Shown in pieces: positions 18,511 through 27,201 of a stretch of 64,000 bases of DNA. Origin of the DNA: Terriglobia bacterium (GTDB lineage: Bacteria; Acidobacteriota; Terriglobia; Acidiferrales; UBA7541); NCBI GenBank assembly GCA_020073605.1, contig JAIQEW010000020.1, positions 1 through 64,000 of the forward strand, in the 5' to 3' direction. A program made the translations under genes and the position numbers. How positions within the stretch are numbered: the first letter of the stretch is position 1; the number at the start of each line of letters is the position of its first letter. The notes under the pieces are model-generated. The model saw only the letters and a list, made by a program, of their open reading frames with translations, did not search any database and was not told where the DNA came from.

Positions 18511-18780
18511 TTGTCATCCCGAGCGAGTCCGCCGACTTTTGGCGGACGACGAGGGATCTGCTCTTGCCTTCGTAGCGGCCGCCTTTCGCGGTTTGTGCGT
18601 CCGCCGTTTTCTGGCGGAAGGCGGGCCGGGTTTATCCTCATGTAGCGCCGCTCTTCAGAGCGGCATCTTCGGAAGGTGCTGGTCTTCCCGACACAATTCG
18701 TCGGGACGCAAACGTCGCGAAAGACCAGCGCTACACAGACAAAACCAACAACCACCGCGCAATCCCGAGGCCTTCCTAAA
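18511..18780. repeat. cluster of interspersed palindromic repeats
   Basis: 18511-18575 is one unit of the repeat TCATCCCGAGCGAGTCCGCC + GGCGGAC hairpin + GACGAGGGATCTGC. It is followed at 18571-18631 by a second unit (CGTAGCGGCCGCCTTTCGCG...GGCGGAAGGCGGGCC), present in inverted orientation near 25246-25318. A third palindromic block (GTAGCGCCGCTCTTCAGAGCGGC and an inverted repeat around GACACAATTCGTCGGGAC) follows to about 18740. These look like REP-type elements. No gene is supported here. Confidence 0.6.
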
Positions 18781-19006
18781 CTGCTTCGCCACCGACGTAT
18801 TTTCGGTGGCGGAGTCTGCCTCGATTCGTTCGATACCGATCCATCCAATCGTTCCGTGTGTCGGCAATTTTGGCCACTTTAAGGGCCCTAAAACGCGCCA
18901 AAACGCCTCAAAACGCCATTTTCTCGATAAGTCTCCCAGTCCACAGGAATGGAACCCCTTTTCGGCCGCTTTTCAGGATTACCTTGGGGTGTGGAGGAAG
19001 GCGACG

Positions 19007-19311
19007 ATGGGAACGGTCGTGGATGAGAAAACGGAGCGAGCGGTGACGGCTTACGAGAGCCTGATGTACGCGGCGGAAGCGGTGTCGAAGCTGCTGGGCG
19101 AGCAACTCGATTCGCTTGGACTCACAGAGAGCCAGCTGCGGGCGCTCGAGTGGCTGGTGAAACTCGGTCCGATGAGCCTGAGGGACGGGTAGACAAAGCA
19201 CCTCCCAGCGCCGTAGGCGCGCCATAAGTTAGCCCGGCGCGCCAGCGCTGGGTACTGAAATTTGTCCGGGAATTGACGACGGTGGATGAGGACGAGACGG
19301 GGGAGACCTAA
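19007..19311 (+). pseudogene. MarR-family regulator, internally deleted
   Basis: The ATG at 19007, behind GGAGG, opens a frame of 61 residues. It matches the N-terminus of the intact MarR protein at 24536-25024 (KTERAVTAYESLMYAAEAV against KTERALEAFKKMLHATESV, and GLTESQLRALEWL...GPMS against DLTTGQFRALDAL...GPMS). The frame stops at 19190. About 60 bp of a palindromic repeat (CAGCGCCGTAGGCGCGCC ... GGCGCGCCAGCGCTG) follows, and then the authentic MarR C-terminus resumes (FVRELTTVDEDE) to a stop at 19309. The DNA-binding wing is lost. A shared AGTCCACAGGAATG about 60-85 bp upstream of both starts shows the two genes are paralogues with related promoters. Confidence 0.75.
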
Positions 19312-19913
19312 GTGTGGTTTTTCTTGGCTGTCTGGGCGGCTCTCAGGGTCACTTTACTCATGTACCCGATGTGGCAGCCCGCTGTGTACGCGTTGAAAAG
19401 CATAATCAGGGCGCCCAGGGCTAGGAGAGTTCTGGGATGCTGATATAGGCAGTAAAAGATTGCAAGCCCAACGACGAGACTACCGGCCAATCCCCGGCGG
19501 AGTAGCGCGATTATCGCACGACGATCTAGTTCGATGAAGATGTCGGGATACTCTTTCCTGTAGACAAGCAAGTCAGAGGCTTCTTGGAGCTGCTTTTCTT
19601 CTTTTTCTTCCTTCGAGTTTGTTGAAAACCGCTTCTTAATAAGCCCATAAGCGTCGGGAACGGAATAGACAGCGGCGATCACGAAGTGGCCGCTGACGTA
19701 GCAGAGGGCGATCACGATTATCGCTATGGCCCATTTTGGCGGGTACGCACCGGCTATGCTGAACACGTCTTCCTGCAGATGCACGTGTCCTGAATAGATG
19801 CCAATAAGCAGAAACACGCCACCCGAAAGCGCGTATCCGAATACATCGCGCAGCAGGATGAAGCTACGGATCAGGTAGGCGAGCAAGTCTGTCCAGGAGG
19901 TGCCCTCCGCCAT
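19308..19913 (-). CDS. hypothetical membrane protein
   Basis: The 201-residue protein starts at the ATG at 19913, which has GAGG six bases upstream; a TTG at 19994 would add 27 residues. Four hydrophobic segments are visible: about 20-40 (DVFGYALSGGVFLLIGIYSG), 58-82, 140-160 and 163-185. Between the second and third lies a charged, coiled-coil-like cytoplasmic stretch rich in Glu and Lys (NSKEEKEEKQLQEA). I do not recognise the family. It sits in the AT-richer, repeat-filled region between MarR remnants and a restriction-modification system, and its stop overlaps the end of the MarR pseudogene. A role in an accessory or defence module is only a guess from position. Confidence 0.62.
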   Translation of the reverse strand: MAEGTSWTDLLAYLIRSFILLRDVFGYALSGGVFLLIGIYSGHVHLQEDVFSIAGAYPPKWAIAIIVIALCYVSGHFVIAAVYSVPDAYGLIKKRFSTNSKEEKEEKQLQEASDLLVYRKEYPDIFIELDRRAIIALLRRGLAGSLVVGLAIFYCLYQHPRTLLALGALIMLFNAYTAGCHIGYMSKVTLRAAQTAKKNHT

Positions 19914-20042
19914 CAGATACCTCGGCCGCTTGCGGCCATCAAGGGGAGCGGTTGACCCGGGGCTCTTGGTGACGATTTCATGGTTGGGCAGCAACGTACG
20001 TCAGCGCCGCTGTCGTGTCAAGCCTGGGGCGGATGAGACCGA

Positions 20043-20334
20043 CCGGCGGACGACGAGGGATCTGCTTTTGCCTTCGTAGTGCGCCTCTATGTTGTCATCC
20101 CGAGCGAGTCCGCCGACTTTTGGCGGACGACGAGGGACCTGCTTTTGCCTTTGATTGTGTCCGGTCCCTGCACGTGCCTCCACGCCCCGCACGTTGTCAT
20201 CCCGAGCGAGTCCGCCGGGTGTTCTGGCGGACGACGAGGGACCTGCTTTTGCCTTCGTAGCGCCCCTCTATGTTGTCATCCCGAGCGAGTCCGCCGACTT
20301 TTGGCGGACGACGAGGGACCTGCTTCTGCCTTTG
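20043..20334. repeat. tandem array of REP-like units
   Basis: Four copies of the GTTGTCATCCCGAGCGAG / GTCCGCC hairpin / GACGAGGGACCTGCTTTTGCC unit lie in tandem: 20043-20079 (3' half only), 20092-20153, 20194-20260 (central loop changed to GGGTGTTCT) and 20273-20334. Intervening DNA is 15-40 bp and irregular, so this is not a CRISPR array. Single further copies lie at 18511 and 24488. Each copy can fold by GTCCGCC/GGCGGAC pairing. Confidence 0.75.
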
Positions 20335-20351
20335 ATCGTGCCCGGTCTCCG

Positions 20352-20534
20352 GACGAAGCTGATCAAGTCGCAGATGGCCGTGCTGCGAAAGCCGGAGCAG
20401 GAAAAGTTAGCTCGCCTTTGCGAAAAGGGGAACTGGAGGGCCTGCCCGCCGTAGCCTTGGCGAAGGCGGGCGACGTGCTGAAATACGTCCGGGAATTGAC
20501 GACGGTGGATGAGGATGGAGAGGGCGAGCGTTGA
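20352..20534 (+). pseudogene. C-terminal remnant of a second MarR-family gene
   Basis: The translation KLIKSQMAVLRKPEQEKLARLCEK matches RLIRARMAVLTKREQGVLARLCGK of the intact MarR protein at 24536-25024. The frame is then broken by a short GC-rich insert (GCCCGCCGTAGCCTTGGCGAAGGCGGGC, itself a hairpin). The MarR tail then resumes as YVRELTTVDEDGEGER to a stop at 20532. No N-terminal part is present; the array of REP-like units abuts its 5' side. This is a second decayed member of the same MarR family. Confidence 0.7.
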
Positions 20535-20708
20535 GGGCGAGGGGAGAATCGATAGACGGGGCACGCAGCTACAGTTCGCCGCGTCGAGCAAGCTGTGCTC
20601 ATCTCCCCGCCCGCGAGCTTGAGCTACGTGAGTCGCCAACATCCTCTCGGACCCGGCAAGGACAGTCGAACAACTTCGGCGTCGAGCGCGCGAGTGAAGG
20701 GTGAGAGT

Positions 20709-21746
20709 CTAGCGTTTCTTCGTTTGGAACCTCTTAATTCCGGTGTGGGCAACCAACTGGGGAATATTCTGCAACGTAAAAACCTTGCCCCGTGTAGCAA
20801 TAAGAAGCTTTTTCATGTCTTCACGGCGTTGTTTGAAACCGCGACCCGCGATGCAGGCGATGACCTCGTAACGAGGGCCTTGTTTGGGCGTGCGGCCGCG
20901 CATGCTCAGCGTATAAAGATGTTGGACGCGGGTGACCTTGTCCCTGGCGGTTCCGTCGTCCTCGGCGAGTTTGGCCTCAATGACACTCTGAGGATTGAAT
21001 TCGTCCGGGACGATGAAGTCCGGTGCTTGTTCAAAACCCTGTACACGCTCGGCCCTCTTTGTCTTGCGGAAAGTCACACCATGATTGTGCAGCGTTCCTT
21101 CGATCGCCGTTTCGAGGATGTCTCCCACGAGCTCGCTGACCGAATCGCGGTGACCGGCGAAGGGCCGCCCGAGGAAGCGCTCATAGAGCAGCATGGAATA
21201 TGGAACGCCGATCTCAGAAAGGGGGGCGATACTCGACAACCCTGAGATTGTGTCGGCTTTCTGCAAACGGTGGATAAAACCGTCTGCCACTGCTTCCGGA
21301 CCTCTTTTGAGGAGTTCGCACGCAGTAACGACGAGCGCGCGAACGCGGTCGCCGGTAAGACCGCTTAGTGACAATGGCGTTTCGGGTTCAAGACGTACTT
21401 TGCGATCTATGGTCCGCGCGGCGCCTTGGGTCACTTGCACTTTTGTTTGTGCACTTGCTGTATCAGCCCATTCGGGGGGAGTGAACCCCAGCATCGCTCG
21501 AAGTACAATTAGGCCGATCGGCTTGCTGCGGACCACCTCAAGCACACGGTCAACGTTGAAATCACGGAAGCCGCTCGTACTGCGCTTCAGAGTTTCGTAG
21601 CCTAGTTCGAAAGTTGCGTATTCCACGAATCCAGGTCCCTTCGGCATTGTCATGAACCCAGATTGGAGCGCTGAGCACACTTCGTCGACGTAGCGATCGA
21701 TGTCTGCCTTGACTTTGTCAAAAGGAACTTCAAACGGAAATGGCAT
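20709..21746 (-). CDS. restriction endonuclease-like protein (PD-(D/E)XK)
   Basis: The 345-residue protein carries a candidate PD-(D/E)XK nuclease core in its C-terminal third: Asp243 (APDFIVP) and Glu257-Ala-Lys259 (VIEAKL), preceded by a helix with ETAIEGTLHNHG. Its first 17 bp overlap the end of an upstream DNA methyltransferase gene on the same strand, the usual arrangement for a type II restriction-modification pair. The N-terminal two thirds are unrecognised and may provide sequence recognition or dimerisation. Cleavage specificity cannot be read from sequence. The gene lies in a repeat-rich, lower-GC island and has probably been acquired. Confidence 0.72.
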   Translation of the reverse strand: MPFPFEVPFDKVKADIDRYVDEVCSALQSGFMTMPKGPGFVEYATFELGYETLKRSTSGFRDFNVDRVLEVVRSKPIGLIVLRAMLGFTPPEWADTASAQTKVQVTQGAARTIDRKVRLEPETPLSLSGLTGDRVRALVVTACELLKRGPEAVADGFIHRLQKADTISGLSSIAPLSEIGVPYSMLLYERFLGRPFAGHRDSVSELVGDILETAIEGTLHNHGVTFRKTKRAERVQGFEQAPDFIVPDEFNPQSVIEAKLAEDDGTARDKVTRVQHLYTLSMRGRTPKQGPRYEVIACIAGRGFKQRREDMKKLLIATRGKVFTLQNIPQLVAHTGIKRFQTKKR

Positions 21747-23925
21747 GTCTTGCTCTTTCCATCTCCTTACCGGCGGCGTGGCGATTCTTCACAGCCTGGG
21801 GATTCTTGGAACAGGACTCCGCGCGTTCTATCACGCTGGCGAGATTGCCAAAGGTTGAAAGTTGTTGCGCGAAGCGTTCGAGTTTGTCCTTGATGGAATG
21901 GTCGGCGTTCCAGGCGGCCCTTAGTGTCCAGACTGCCATCCGCGTGACATGTCCAAAGACAATGCAGCGGATATCCCCGGCGGTTGGGCTAACGCCCGCG
22001 GCACGCAAATGCTTGAGATCGCTGGCAACGAGACGAACGAGATCGGCCGGAGTGTCGAAAAGGGTGTTGCGCGCGGTAACGCCAGTCGATCTGCATACGA
22101 GGACGGTGTCAATGATGGAGGAGCCGGTTCCGTGAATGTGGATGGACCCTCCCATTTCGGCTGGACAAGGGATCGAGGCAGAGCACGTGAGCCCCGCATC
22201 CAGAATGGCGACGCCAACGGCCTCATACGCTTCGAGTTTGTTGTGATGGAAGGTGAATACCAGAGGTGCACCAGGCTTCAATGCCCGAGCCATGGCGCGA
22301 TACACGGCTGAGAGACCATTAGCGAAGTGCTCTAGATCGCGACCTTCAGTCTCGTTGGCAGTAAGCTCGTCTTTGGCCCGTGTGGACTCGCGATCGAAGC
22401 CTTCAACCTCCTGGCCAACGAGGCGTCGAAGCCAGACGTAGCAAAAGTCCATGAGTTCACCGTACTGAACGTTCCCGAAATAGGGTGGGTCTGTGAACAC
22501 AGCATCCAGACTTGCCTCAGGAAGCTTGAGAGTCGTAGAGCTGGCACAGCGAATGGAAACCTTTCGAGTGGCGGCACCATTCAGTCGTTCTCCGATCCAT
22601 TCCCCTTTTATAGGAACCCGGCTATTAGATCGGCCCTCTTTCCGAACTTCGAATGGTTCATGACAGTAACGCTTGGCCGTCGCATATTTGTTGATGATGT
22701 TCATCCAGCCGCCGGACCCGACGTTAATTCCGTTGCCGTTGACGATTCCCAAGAGGTTGGATTCACACTGGATCAGTCCAACCGGGAATCCATGGACGGA
22801 AAAGATGTCTAAAGACTTCAGTGCCATGCTGTCATAGCGGCAGAGCATGTTCTGATAGCGGAGCAAATCCGAAAGATTGGTCGAGAGTGCGTATCGGATT
22901 CGTTGGTCCTTCACCTTGGCGATGAGGCGGGCGCTGAATTCCAAGCCAAGAAGCTGGCGGGGATTGAATAGATCGCGGTAACGTTTATAGCCCCACCGGT
23001 GCAGGCGGTCAGTCTCGTCACCCGGGAGGATACTCTGATCGGGCACAAATCGTGGCGAGAGCGAAGCCCATCGCTTCTCTGCAAGTCGGTAGCGTTCAAT
23101 GTCCTTTGCGTCCGGCTTCTTGAAAAAGCGGCCTCGATGCTGCCGCATCCTGGCAGGGTTGTAATACTCGATGGCCACGAGGCGGTGACGAGGCACACCT
23201 TGATGGGCACGCGGGTAGGCGTTAGCTCGCCCACACTTAGGACAGACGCAGACGCCACGTTTGGCCGGACCAGCTACCGAAAGAGTGGCGTTACAGCTCT
23301 TGCAGGAACCCGGATGACGTGTGTCCGCAACCTCGCTGAGCCCGCCACAGTCTCCGCAGATCAAGACGTTCAAGGGATGGCGCGCATCTTGTGACAACAG
23401 GAAACCAGGGAAAAGCGACACCGCTTCGCCGCATGCCTCACAGTCGATTTCTTTAACCCATATGAAATACTTGACCGGCAGTCCCTCGTCGCCGTAGAGA
23501 GGGCAGTCAGTGCGATATAGTGCGTCGAGTTCACTCGTAAGGTTCTTGAGGAGCGTAGCGGCCTCGCTCTCGTAAGACACTAGGTCCAAGTGTTCGATTT
23601 CTTCCCTAACAATCCAGCTCGCCATCGGATTGATATCAAAGCCCTGAACATCGCACCCAACCCGATTGGCTTCGATAAGTGGCGTTCCTCCACCCATGAA
23701 AGGGTCTGCAATTCGTTTGTCCGGAAAGGAGTTTGCCTGAAAGAAACTATCCCCGACAGGTTGTGACCCAAACTCGGAAAGGATGAGCGCACGAAAAAGG
23801 GTGCCTGGTCTGCGAGCGAACCATTTGTGCACAGCAATGATGGGCCTGTAGTTCTGTTGAATCTGCTTCTCGCGGAGGGCCTGTGCCGCGACGAACGGGA
23901 TGTCGAAGTTCTTCTCGATACTCAC
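21730..23925 (-). CDS. DNA methyltransferase with inserted Zn-ribbons (COG1743/DUF1156-like)
   Basis: The 731-residue amino-methyltransferase is circularly arranged. The AdoMet motif I (ADPFMGGGTPLIEA, residues 73-86) precedes the catalytic DPPY motif at 479-482, which indicates N6-adenine or N4-cytosine methylation. Between them are several CxxC knuckles (C162/C165, C190/C193, C208/C211, C226/C231) forming Zn-ribbon-like inserts, as in COG1743. The N-terminal VHKWFARRP recalls the HxWWARRP motif of DUF1156 methylases. It starts at a GTG and overlaps the downstream nuclease gene by 17 bp. Together they form a compact restriction-modification system. No BREX, DISARM or other multi-gene defence partners are adjacent. 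Confidence 0.85.
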   Translation of the reverse strand: MSIEKNFDIPFVAAQALREKQIQQNYRPIIAVHKWFARRPGTLFRALILSEFGSQPVGDSFFQANSFPDKRIADPFMGGGTPLIEANRVGCDVQGFDINPMASWIVREEIEHLDLVSYESEAATLLKNLTSELDALYRTDCPLYGDEGLPVKYFIWVKEIDCEACGEAVSLFPGFLLSQDARHPLNVLICGDCGGLSEVADTRHPGSCKSCNATLSVAGPAKRGVCVCPKCGRANAYPRAHQGVPRHRLVAIEYYNPARMRQHRGRFFKKPDAKDIERYRLAEKRWASLSPRFVPDQSILPGDETDRLHRWGYKRYRDLFNPRQLLGLEFSARLIAKVKDQRIRYALSTNLSDLLRYQNMLCRYDSMALKSLDIFSVHGFPVGLIQCESNLLGIVNGNGINVGSGGWMNIINKYATAKRYCHEPFEVRKEGRSNSRVPIKGEWIGERLNGAATRKVSIRCASSTTLKLPEASLDAVFTDPPYFGNVQYGELMDFCYVWLRRLVGQEVEGFDRESTRAKDELTANETEGRDLEHFANGLSAVYRAMARALKPGAPLVFTFHHNKLEAYEAVGVAILDAGLTCSASIPCPAEMGGSIHIHGTGSSIIDTVLVCRSTGVTARNTLFDTPADLVRLVASDLKHLRAAGVSPTAGDIRCIVFGHVTRMAVWTLRAAWNADHSIKDKLERFAQQLSTFGNLASVIERAESCSKNPQAVKNRHAAGKEMERARHAISV

Positions 23926-24487
23926 TGGTTGACCGTTTCGTTATACATAGTGCATCAAACCACACGCGAGGATGTCGCGCAATGGCGTTATCCGGGAGCC
24001 GCAAGCCAGATGGTAAGGGATTCGAGGCGCTTGAGTTGTTCGCCGCCGCCCACCACGATAAGGGGACGGGTAGCCCACGCTCTGGCCTTTGATCTCTGGG
24101 GTGGCGGGTGGCCCACACACCGGCTCCTGATTCGTCGAACGTCCCCCTTAGCCCTCACCCTCCCCCAAACAAAAGTCCACAGGAGCAGATTGACAAAACC
24201 TGTCCCTCTTTGTGCTAGCGTGGATTGAAGCGAGGCGCGAGAGTGAGGGACGACGGGGGAAGGACGGGACGTATGAGCCGGACGATGGCGGAAGAATTGG
24301 GCGGGTGGCCCAGCCTTAGACAGCTTTGGGTGCCGCCGATTTCGTCTGGCCACGAGCTAATCACACCCTCGATGCTTTGAGCCACGCAAAACACTTGAGG
24401 GTGCCGCACTCTTCGCTTCGCAGAAGGGTGCGTCTGCATCCTTCGCCCCTCATCCCTCACCCTCGTCCTCTGACAATCCGACGAGGA
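23926..24487. other. intergenic region upstream of the R-M operon
   Basis: No gene is supported. The segment holds fragments of GGGTGGCCCACAC-type repeats (around 24106-24118, with a variant at 24300-24313) and short low-complexity CCCTCACCCTC tracts. The promoter of the methyltransferase gene should be at 23926-24050, but no confident pair was seen. Confidence 0.45.
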
Positions 24488-24537
24488 TTGTCATCCCGAG
24501 CGAGGCCGCCTTTAGGCCGACGAGGGACCTGCTTCTC
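24488..24537 (+). repeat. REP-like unit, solitary copy
   Basis: This is a copy of the TTGTCATCCCGAGCGAGG ... CGACGAGGGACCTGCTTCT unit found in tandem at 20043-20334. Its hairpin is shortened (GGCCGCC / TTTAGGCC). It overlaps the 3' end of the intact MarR gene by 2 bp. Confidence 0.65.
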
Positions 24538-25024
24538 ACCCCTCATCCTCATCCACTCGCGTTAATTCCCGAATCAATTTCAGAGGGTTGCCGACATCCA
24601 GCTTCCCGCAAAGCCGGGCCAGCACCCCCTGCTCGCGCTTCGTCAGCACCGCCATCCGCGCACGAATGAGCCTCGCCTGCAACGGCACGACCTTCACCGC
24701 CAGCTTCTTCCCTTCCGCCGTGATCTGAACCACCCTTTTGTTCCGATTGCTCGCATCCACCCGCCGCGTGACAAGCCCGCACCGCTCCAGAATCTTGATC
24801 ACCAGACTCGTGCTGCTGCTCCCGGCATAGATCGCGTCGCCCAGCTCCACCTGGCTCATCGGACCGCGGCTCAGCAGCGCGTCGAGCGCCCGGAACTGTC
24901 CCGTGGTCAAGTCAAACGAACACAGTTGGTCATCCAGTAGCCTCACCACCGACTCCGTCGCGTGCAGCATCTTTTTGAACGCCTCCAGCGCCCGCTCGGT
25001 TTTTCCGTCGCCATTCAATTGCAT
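24536..25024 (-). CDS. MarR-family transcriptional regulator
   Basis: The 162-residue winged-helix protein has helices with KTERALEAFKKMLHA and TTGQFRALDALLSRGPMSQVELGDAI, the recognition region SSTSLVIKILERCGLV, and the wing with the MarR-typical DxRNKRVVQITAEG (here DASNRNKRVVQIT). It starts at ATG 25024, with GGAGG nine bases upstream; the same signal is found in its decayed paralogue at 19007. MarR proteins usually repress a neighbouring gene and respond to small phenolic or oxidant ligands. The target is unclear because the neighbours are repeats and an R-M system. It is the only intact member of a three-copy local family. Confidence 0.85.
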   Translation of the reverse strand: MQLNGDGKTERALEAFKKMLHATESVVRLLDDQLCSFDLTTGQFRALDALLSRGPMSQVELGDAIYAGSSSTSLVIKILERCGLVTRRVDASNRNKRVVQITAEGKKLAVKVVPLQARLIRARMAVLTKREQGVLARLCGKLDVGNPLKLIRELTRVDEDEG

Positions 25025-25704
25025 CGCCGTTCGCCTCCATGTCCCCGAGCCTAGCGCACAAAATCGCCCGATTGTGGAGTGCATTCCTGTGGACTTTAGG
25101 AGCAAATCGTGGCGGACCGCGTTAAACACCAAAAAAGTGCCATTTACACGCGCAAAAGTGGCTAAAAAAGCCACCACTTTGCGAACTCCCGCGCACCGAA
25201 TCCGCGCGCTCCTTGCGCATCGTGAAGCCCACCCTGGCGGTCTTCCGACCGCAGCTTGCCCGCCTTCCGCCAGAAAGCGGAGGACGCATAGTTCGCGAAA
25301 GGCGGCCGCTACGAATGCGAGAGGCAAAACAACACGGAGGGAGGCCGCACCTTTCGCGCTGACTTACCCGCGCAAGTATTCCGGGGCACGAATCACGATT
25401 CACGAGTCACGCCAACCAGCAAGCCGGCCCGCCTGAAGGCGGCCGCTACGAAAACAGGAGACGAACCCTTGCAAGGCAAGATGCCGCGCTAAAGGACGCG
25501 GCGCTACGTTCAAACCGAAGAGCAAGACGCCGGCGAGGCGGCCGCTACAAATGCGAAACGCTTGGAGATCAGAGAGGCCGTACCTTTCGCGCTGCCCCAC
25601 CCGCGCGAGCATTCGGATACACGAGTTACGAATCACGAGTCACAGGCCACGGGGTTTTTCGCACCTCACTAGCCACTAGCCACTCGTCACTAACCACTGT
25701 TTTT
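25025..25704. repeat. 680-bp gene-free region filled with interspersed repeats
   Basis: No gene is supported. 25246-25318 is an inverted copy of the unit at 18571-18631 (GCCTTCCGCCAGAAAGCGG ... CGAAAGGCGGCCGCTACGA). Shorter AGGCGGCCGCTAC units recur at about 25437 and 25535. Repeated TCACGAGTCACG / GAATCACGAGTCAC strings and a CACTAGCCACTAGCCACTCG tract follow at 25386-25700. The first 130 bp (25025-25150) are the MarR promoter region and share AGTCCACAGGAATG (minus strand) with the MarR pseudogene promoter. Confidence 0.6.
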
Positions 25705-26493
25705 CTAGTGCGCCCAGATTTTGGAGGGGTCGGATTCGAACGGGTAGACGTGGACCATCCAGCCGAAGATCTGCTTCACCCAGCGGCCGCCGGCCTGCGC
25801 GCACGCGTCCTCGGTGGCAATCGAGCCGGCGAGGCCGAACTGCTTCCAATTGACCTGCTGCGCGGGTGTGCTCTTGGGCGGCATGCAGAAGTTCACGTGC
25901 TCGTGCCAGCGCGCGATGCTGAGCGGAACGCGCTCGTCGAGCTGCTGCTCGGTGGCAGTCTTGGGCGCGGTGAACATCACGCCCTGAAGCTCGTAGCCGC
26001 TGGATGTCTTTTTGTAGAGCAGCGAAGTCGGGTGCGCCGGATTGAACAGGAACGCCGCCATGAAGCCGTAGTGGTAGTTCGTGAAGTGATACTGCTGCTG
26101 CGGAACGTTGGGGAGAAAGATCTGATAGCCGTCCGCGAGCGCGACGCGGTAGTCCTTGTACTTGGTGATCGACTTCCGGAGGATGTCGAGGATTTCGTCG
26201 GCGCGCTGGTCGTCGCCAGGATTCTTCGGCTGGAGGACGGTCATGAACATGTGCGGATTCGAGTCCATGTTCATGCCGGACATCGCGTCGTTCGCGGCCT
26301 TGGCAGCTTCGGGATATTGAGCGGTCTCCTTCTGCATGTCGTCCATATTCATGCCCGCCATGCCGCCCTGGCTTTGCGCCGGCGTGCTGGACGATTTCGA
26401 CGGCTGCTGCGCTCCGGCGCCGGCCGCGAGCGTCAATGCCGACACCAATGCCGCAACAGCGAAAAGAATGGATGCGCCTCTGCGTGTCTTCAT
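25705..26493 (-). CDS. secreted protein with Met-rich N-terminal segment, function unknown
   Basis: The 262-residue protein has a signal peptide (residues 1-28, ending AAGAGAQ). A Met-rich stretch follows (GGMAGMNMDDMQ and MSGMNMDSNPHMFM, about residues 43-82) of the kind seen in periplasmic copper-handling proteins. The rest is a conserved-looking globular domain with YHFTNYHYGFMAAF and RWHEHVNFCMPP, rich in His and aromatic residues, and two late Cys (FCMPP and EDACAQAGG). I do not recognise the family. Copper or other metal binding is inferred only from the Met/His clusters. No copper-resistance genes are adjacent. A homologue search of the 90-262 domain would show whether the Met-rich part is constant. 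Confidence 0.72.
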   Translation of the reverse strand: MKTRRGASILFAVAALVSALTLAAGAGAQQPSKSSSTPAQSQGGMAGMNMDDMQKETAQYPEAAKAANDAMSGMNMDSNPHMFMTVLQPKNPGDDQRADEILDILRKSITKYKDYRVALADGYQIFLPNVPQQQYHFTNYHYGFMAAFLFNPAHPTSLLYKKTSSGYELQGVMFTAPKTATEQQLDERVPLSIARWHEHVNFCMPPKSTPAQQVNWKQFGLAGSIATEDACAQAGGRWVKQIFGWMVHVYPFESDPSKIWAH

Positions 26494-26916
26494 GCCTGCC
26501 TCTCCACGTAGGTTAACGCGAATAGGGACGAGGAAATTTGAGCGAGTGCGGGGGCGATGCGCGAAGCGTCAATGGATCACCGCCGCGAGCATGGCTGGAG
26601 AGGAACCGGGAGGCTCGGCAGGGCCGAGCCTCCCAGCAGGGGGTGTGCGTAAAACGAGTCAGCCGGGCAGCGCAGTGCGTGTCCCAGCGCGCGGCGCCGC
26701 CAGCCATGGTGGTGGAACCCCGGGCGCCGCAAAAAGTTGCGCGCGCCGGGAGCGATTTCGTTGCCGGAGGCATCCAATCTCTGCCGGCAAGGGCCGTCCG
26801 GGAAGGGGCCGATTCAGAAGGGGCCGCTCGGGAAGGGGCCATCAGGGGACTATTTCCCCTTACGCACGCCGGACTCTTGACGGCTGCGCCAAAATCTGTA
26901 AACTGCATTTTTGCAC
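26494..26916. other. GC-rich region without a supported gene
   Basis: Overlapping open frames occur on both strands because of high GC, but none shows a family motif. A short direct repeat is visible (GGGAAGGGGCC three times at 26799-26842). It separates the secreted protein from a small plus-strand gene. Confidence 0.45.
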
Positions 26917-27201
26917 ATGGCGACGGTGCCCAATCCGCTCGACGAGGCGCTGCAGGATTTTCAGTTCCCGCAGCGCGAAGCCGCGTTTTTCTACGGCCTG
27001 TTTCTGCGCGGCCATAGAGCGGAGGAATTGCGCCGGGATATCGAAGTGCCCGCCGCCGTGCTGAAAAAGTGGGACCGCGAAACCGAGCGCCAGCCGCAGT
27101 TGCGCCCCGTGCTGGAGCGTGTCGTCAGGTACCGGCAGCATGTGCTGGCGATTTTCGAGAACCTCATCGGGCACGACGCCGCCACGCAGAGACTTCAGTA
27201 G
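26917..27201 (+). CDS. small hypothetical protein, HTH-like
   Basis: The 94-residue charged, helical protein contains a segment (EELRRDIEVPAAVLKKWDRE, about 35-54) that looks like a helix-turn-helix of the type used to count or sense phage/transposase-like motifs. There is no signal peptide or membrane segment. The ATG at 26917 is preferred over a TTG two codons earlier. It lies alone upstream of tRNA-Asn. I do not recognise the family; the DNA-binding idea rests on this single motif. Confidence 0.5.
   Translation: MATVPNPLDEALQDFQFPQREAAFFYGLFLRGHRAEELRRDIEVPAAVLKKWDRETERQPQLRPVLERVVRYRQHVLAIFENLIGHDAATQRLQ

Noticed and set aside
20043..20334. Repeat array resembling a CRISPR
   Set aside because: Only four units, each long and internally palindromic, with irregular 15-40 bp gaps and no cas genes nearby.
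21730..23925. Methyltransferase as part of a BREX, DISARM or similar multi-gene defence system
   Set aside because: No ATPase, phosphatase, helicase or DUF499-like gene is adjacent; only a nuclease-like partner is present.
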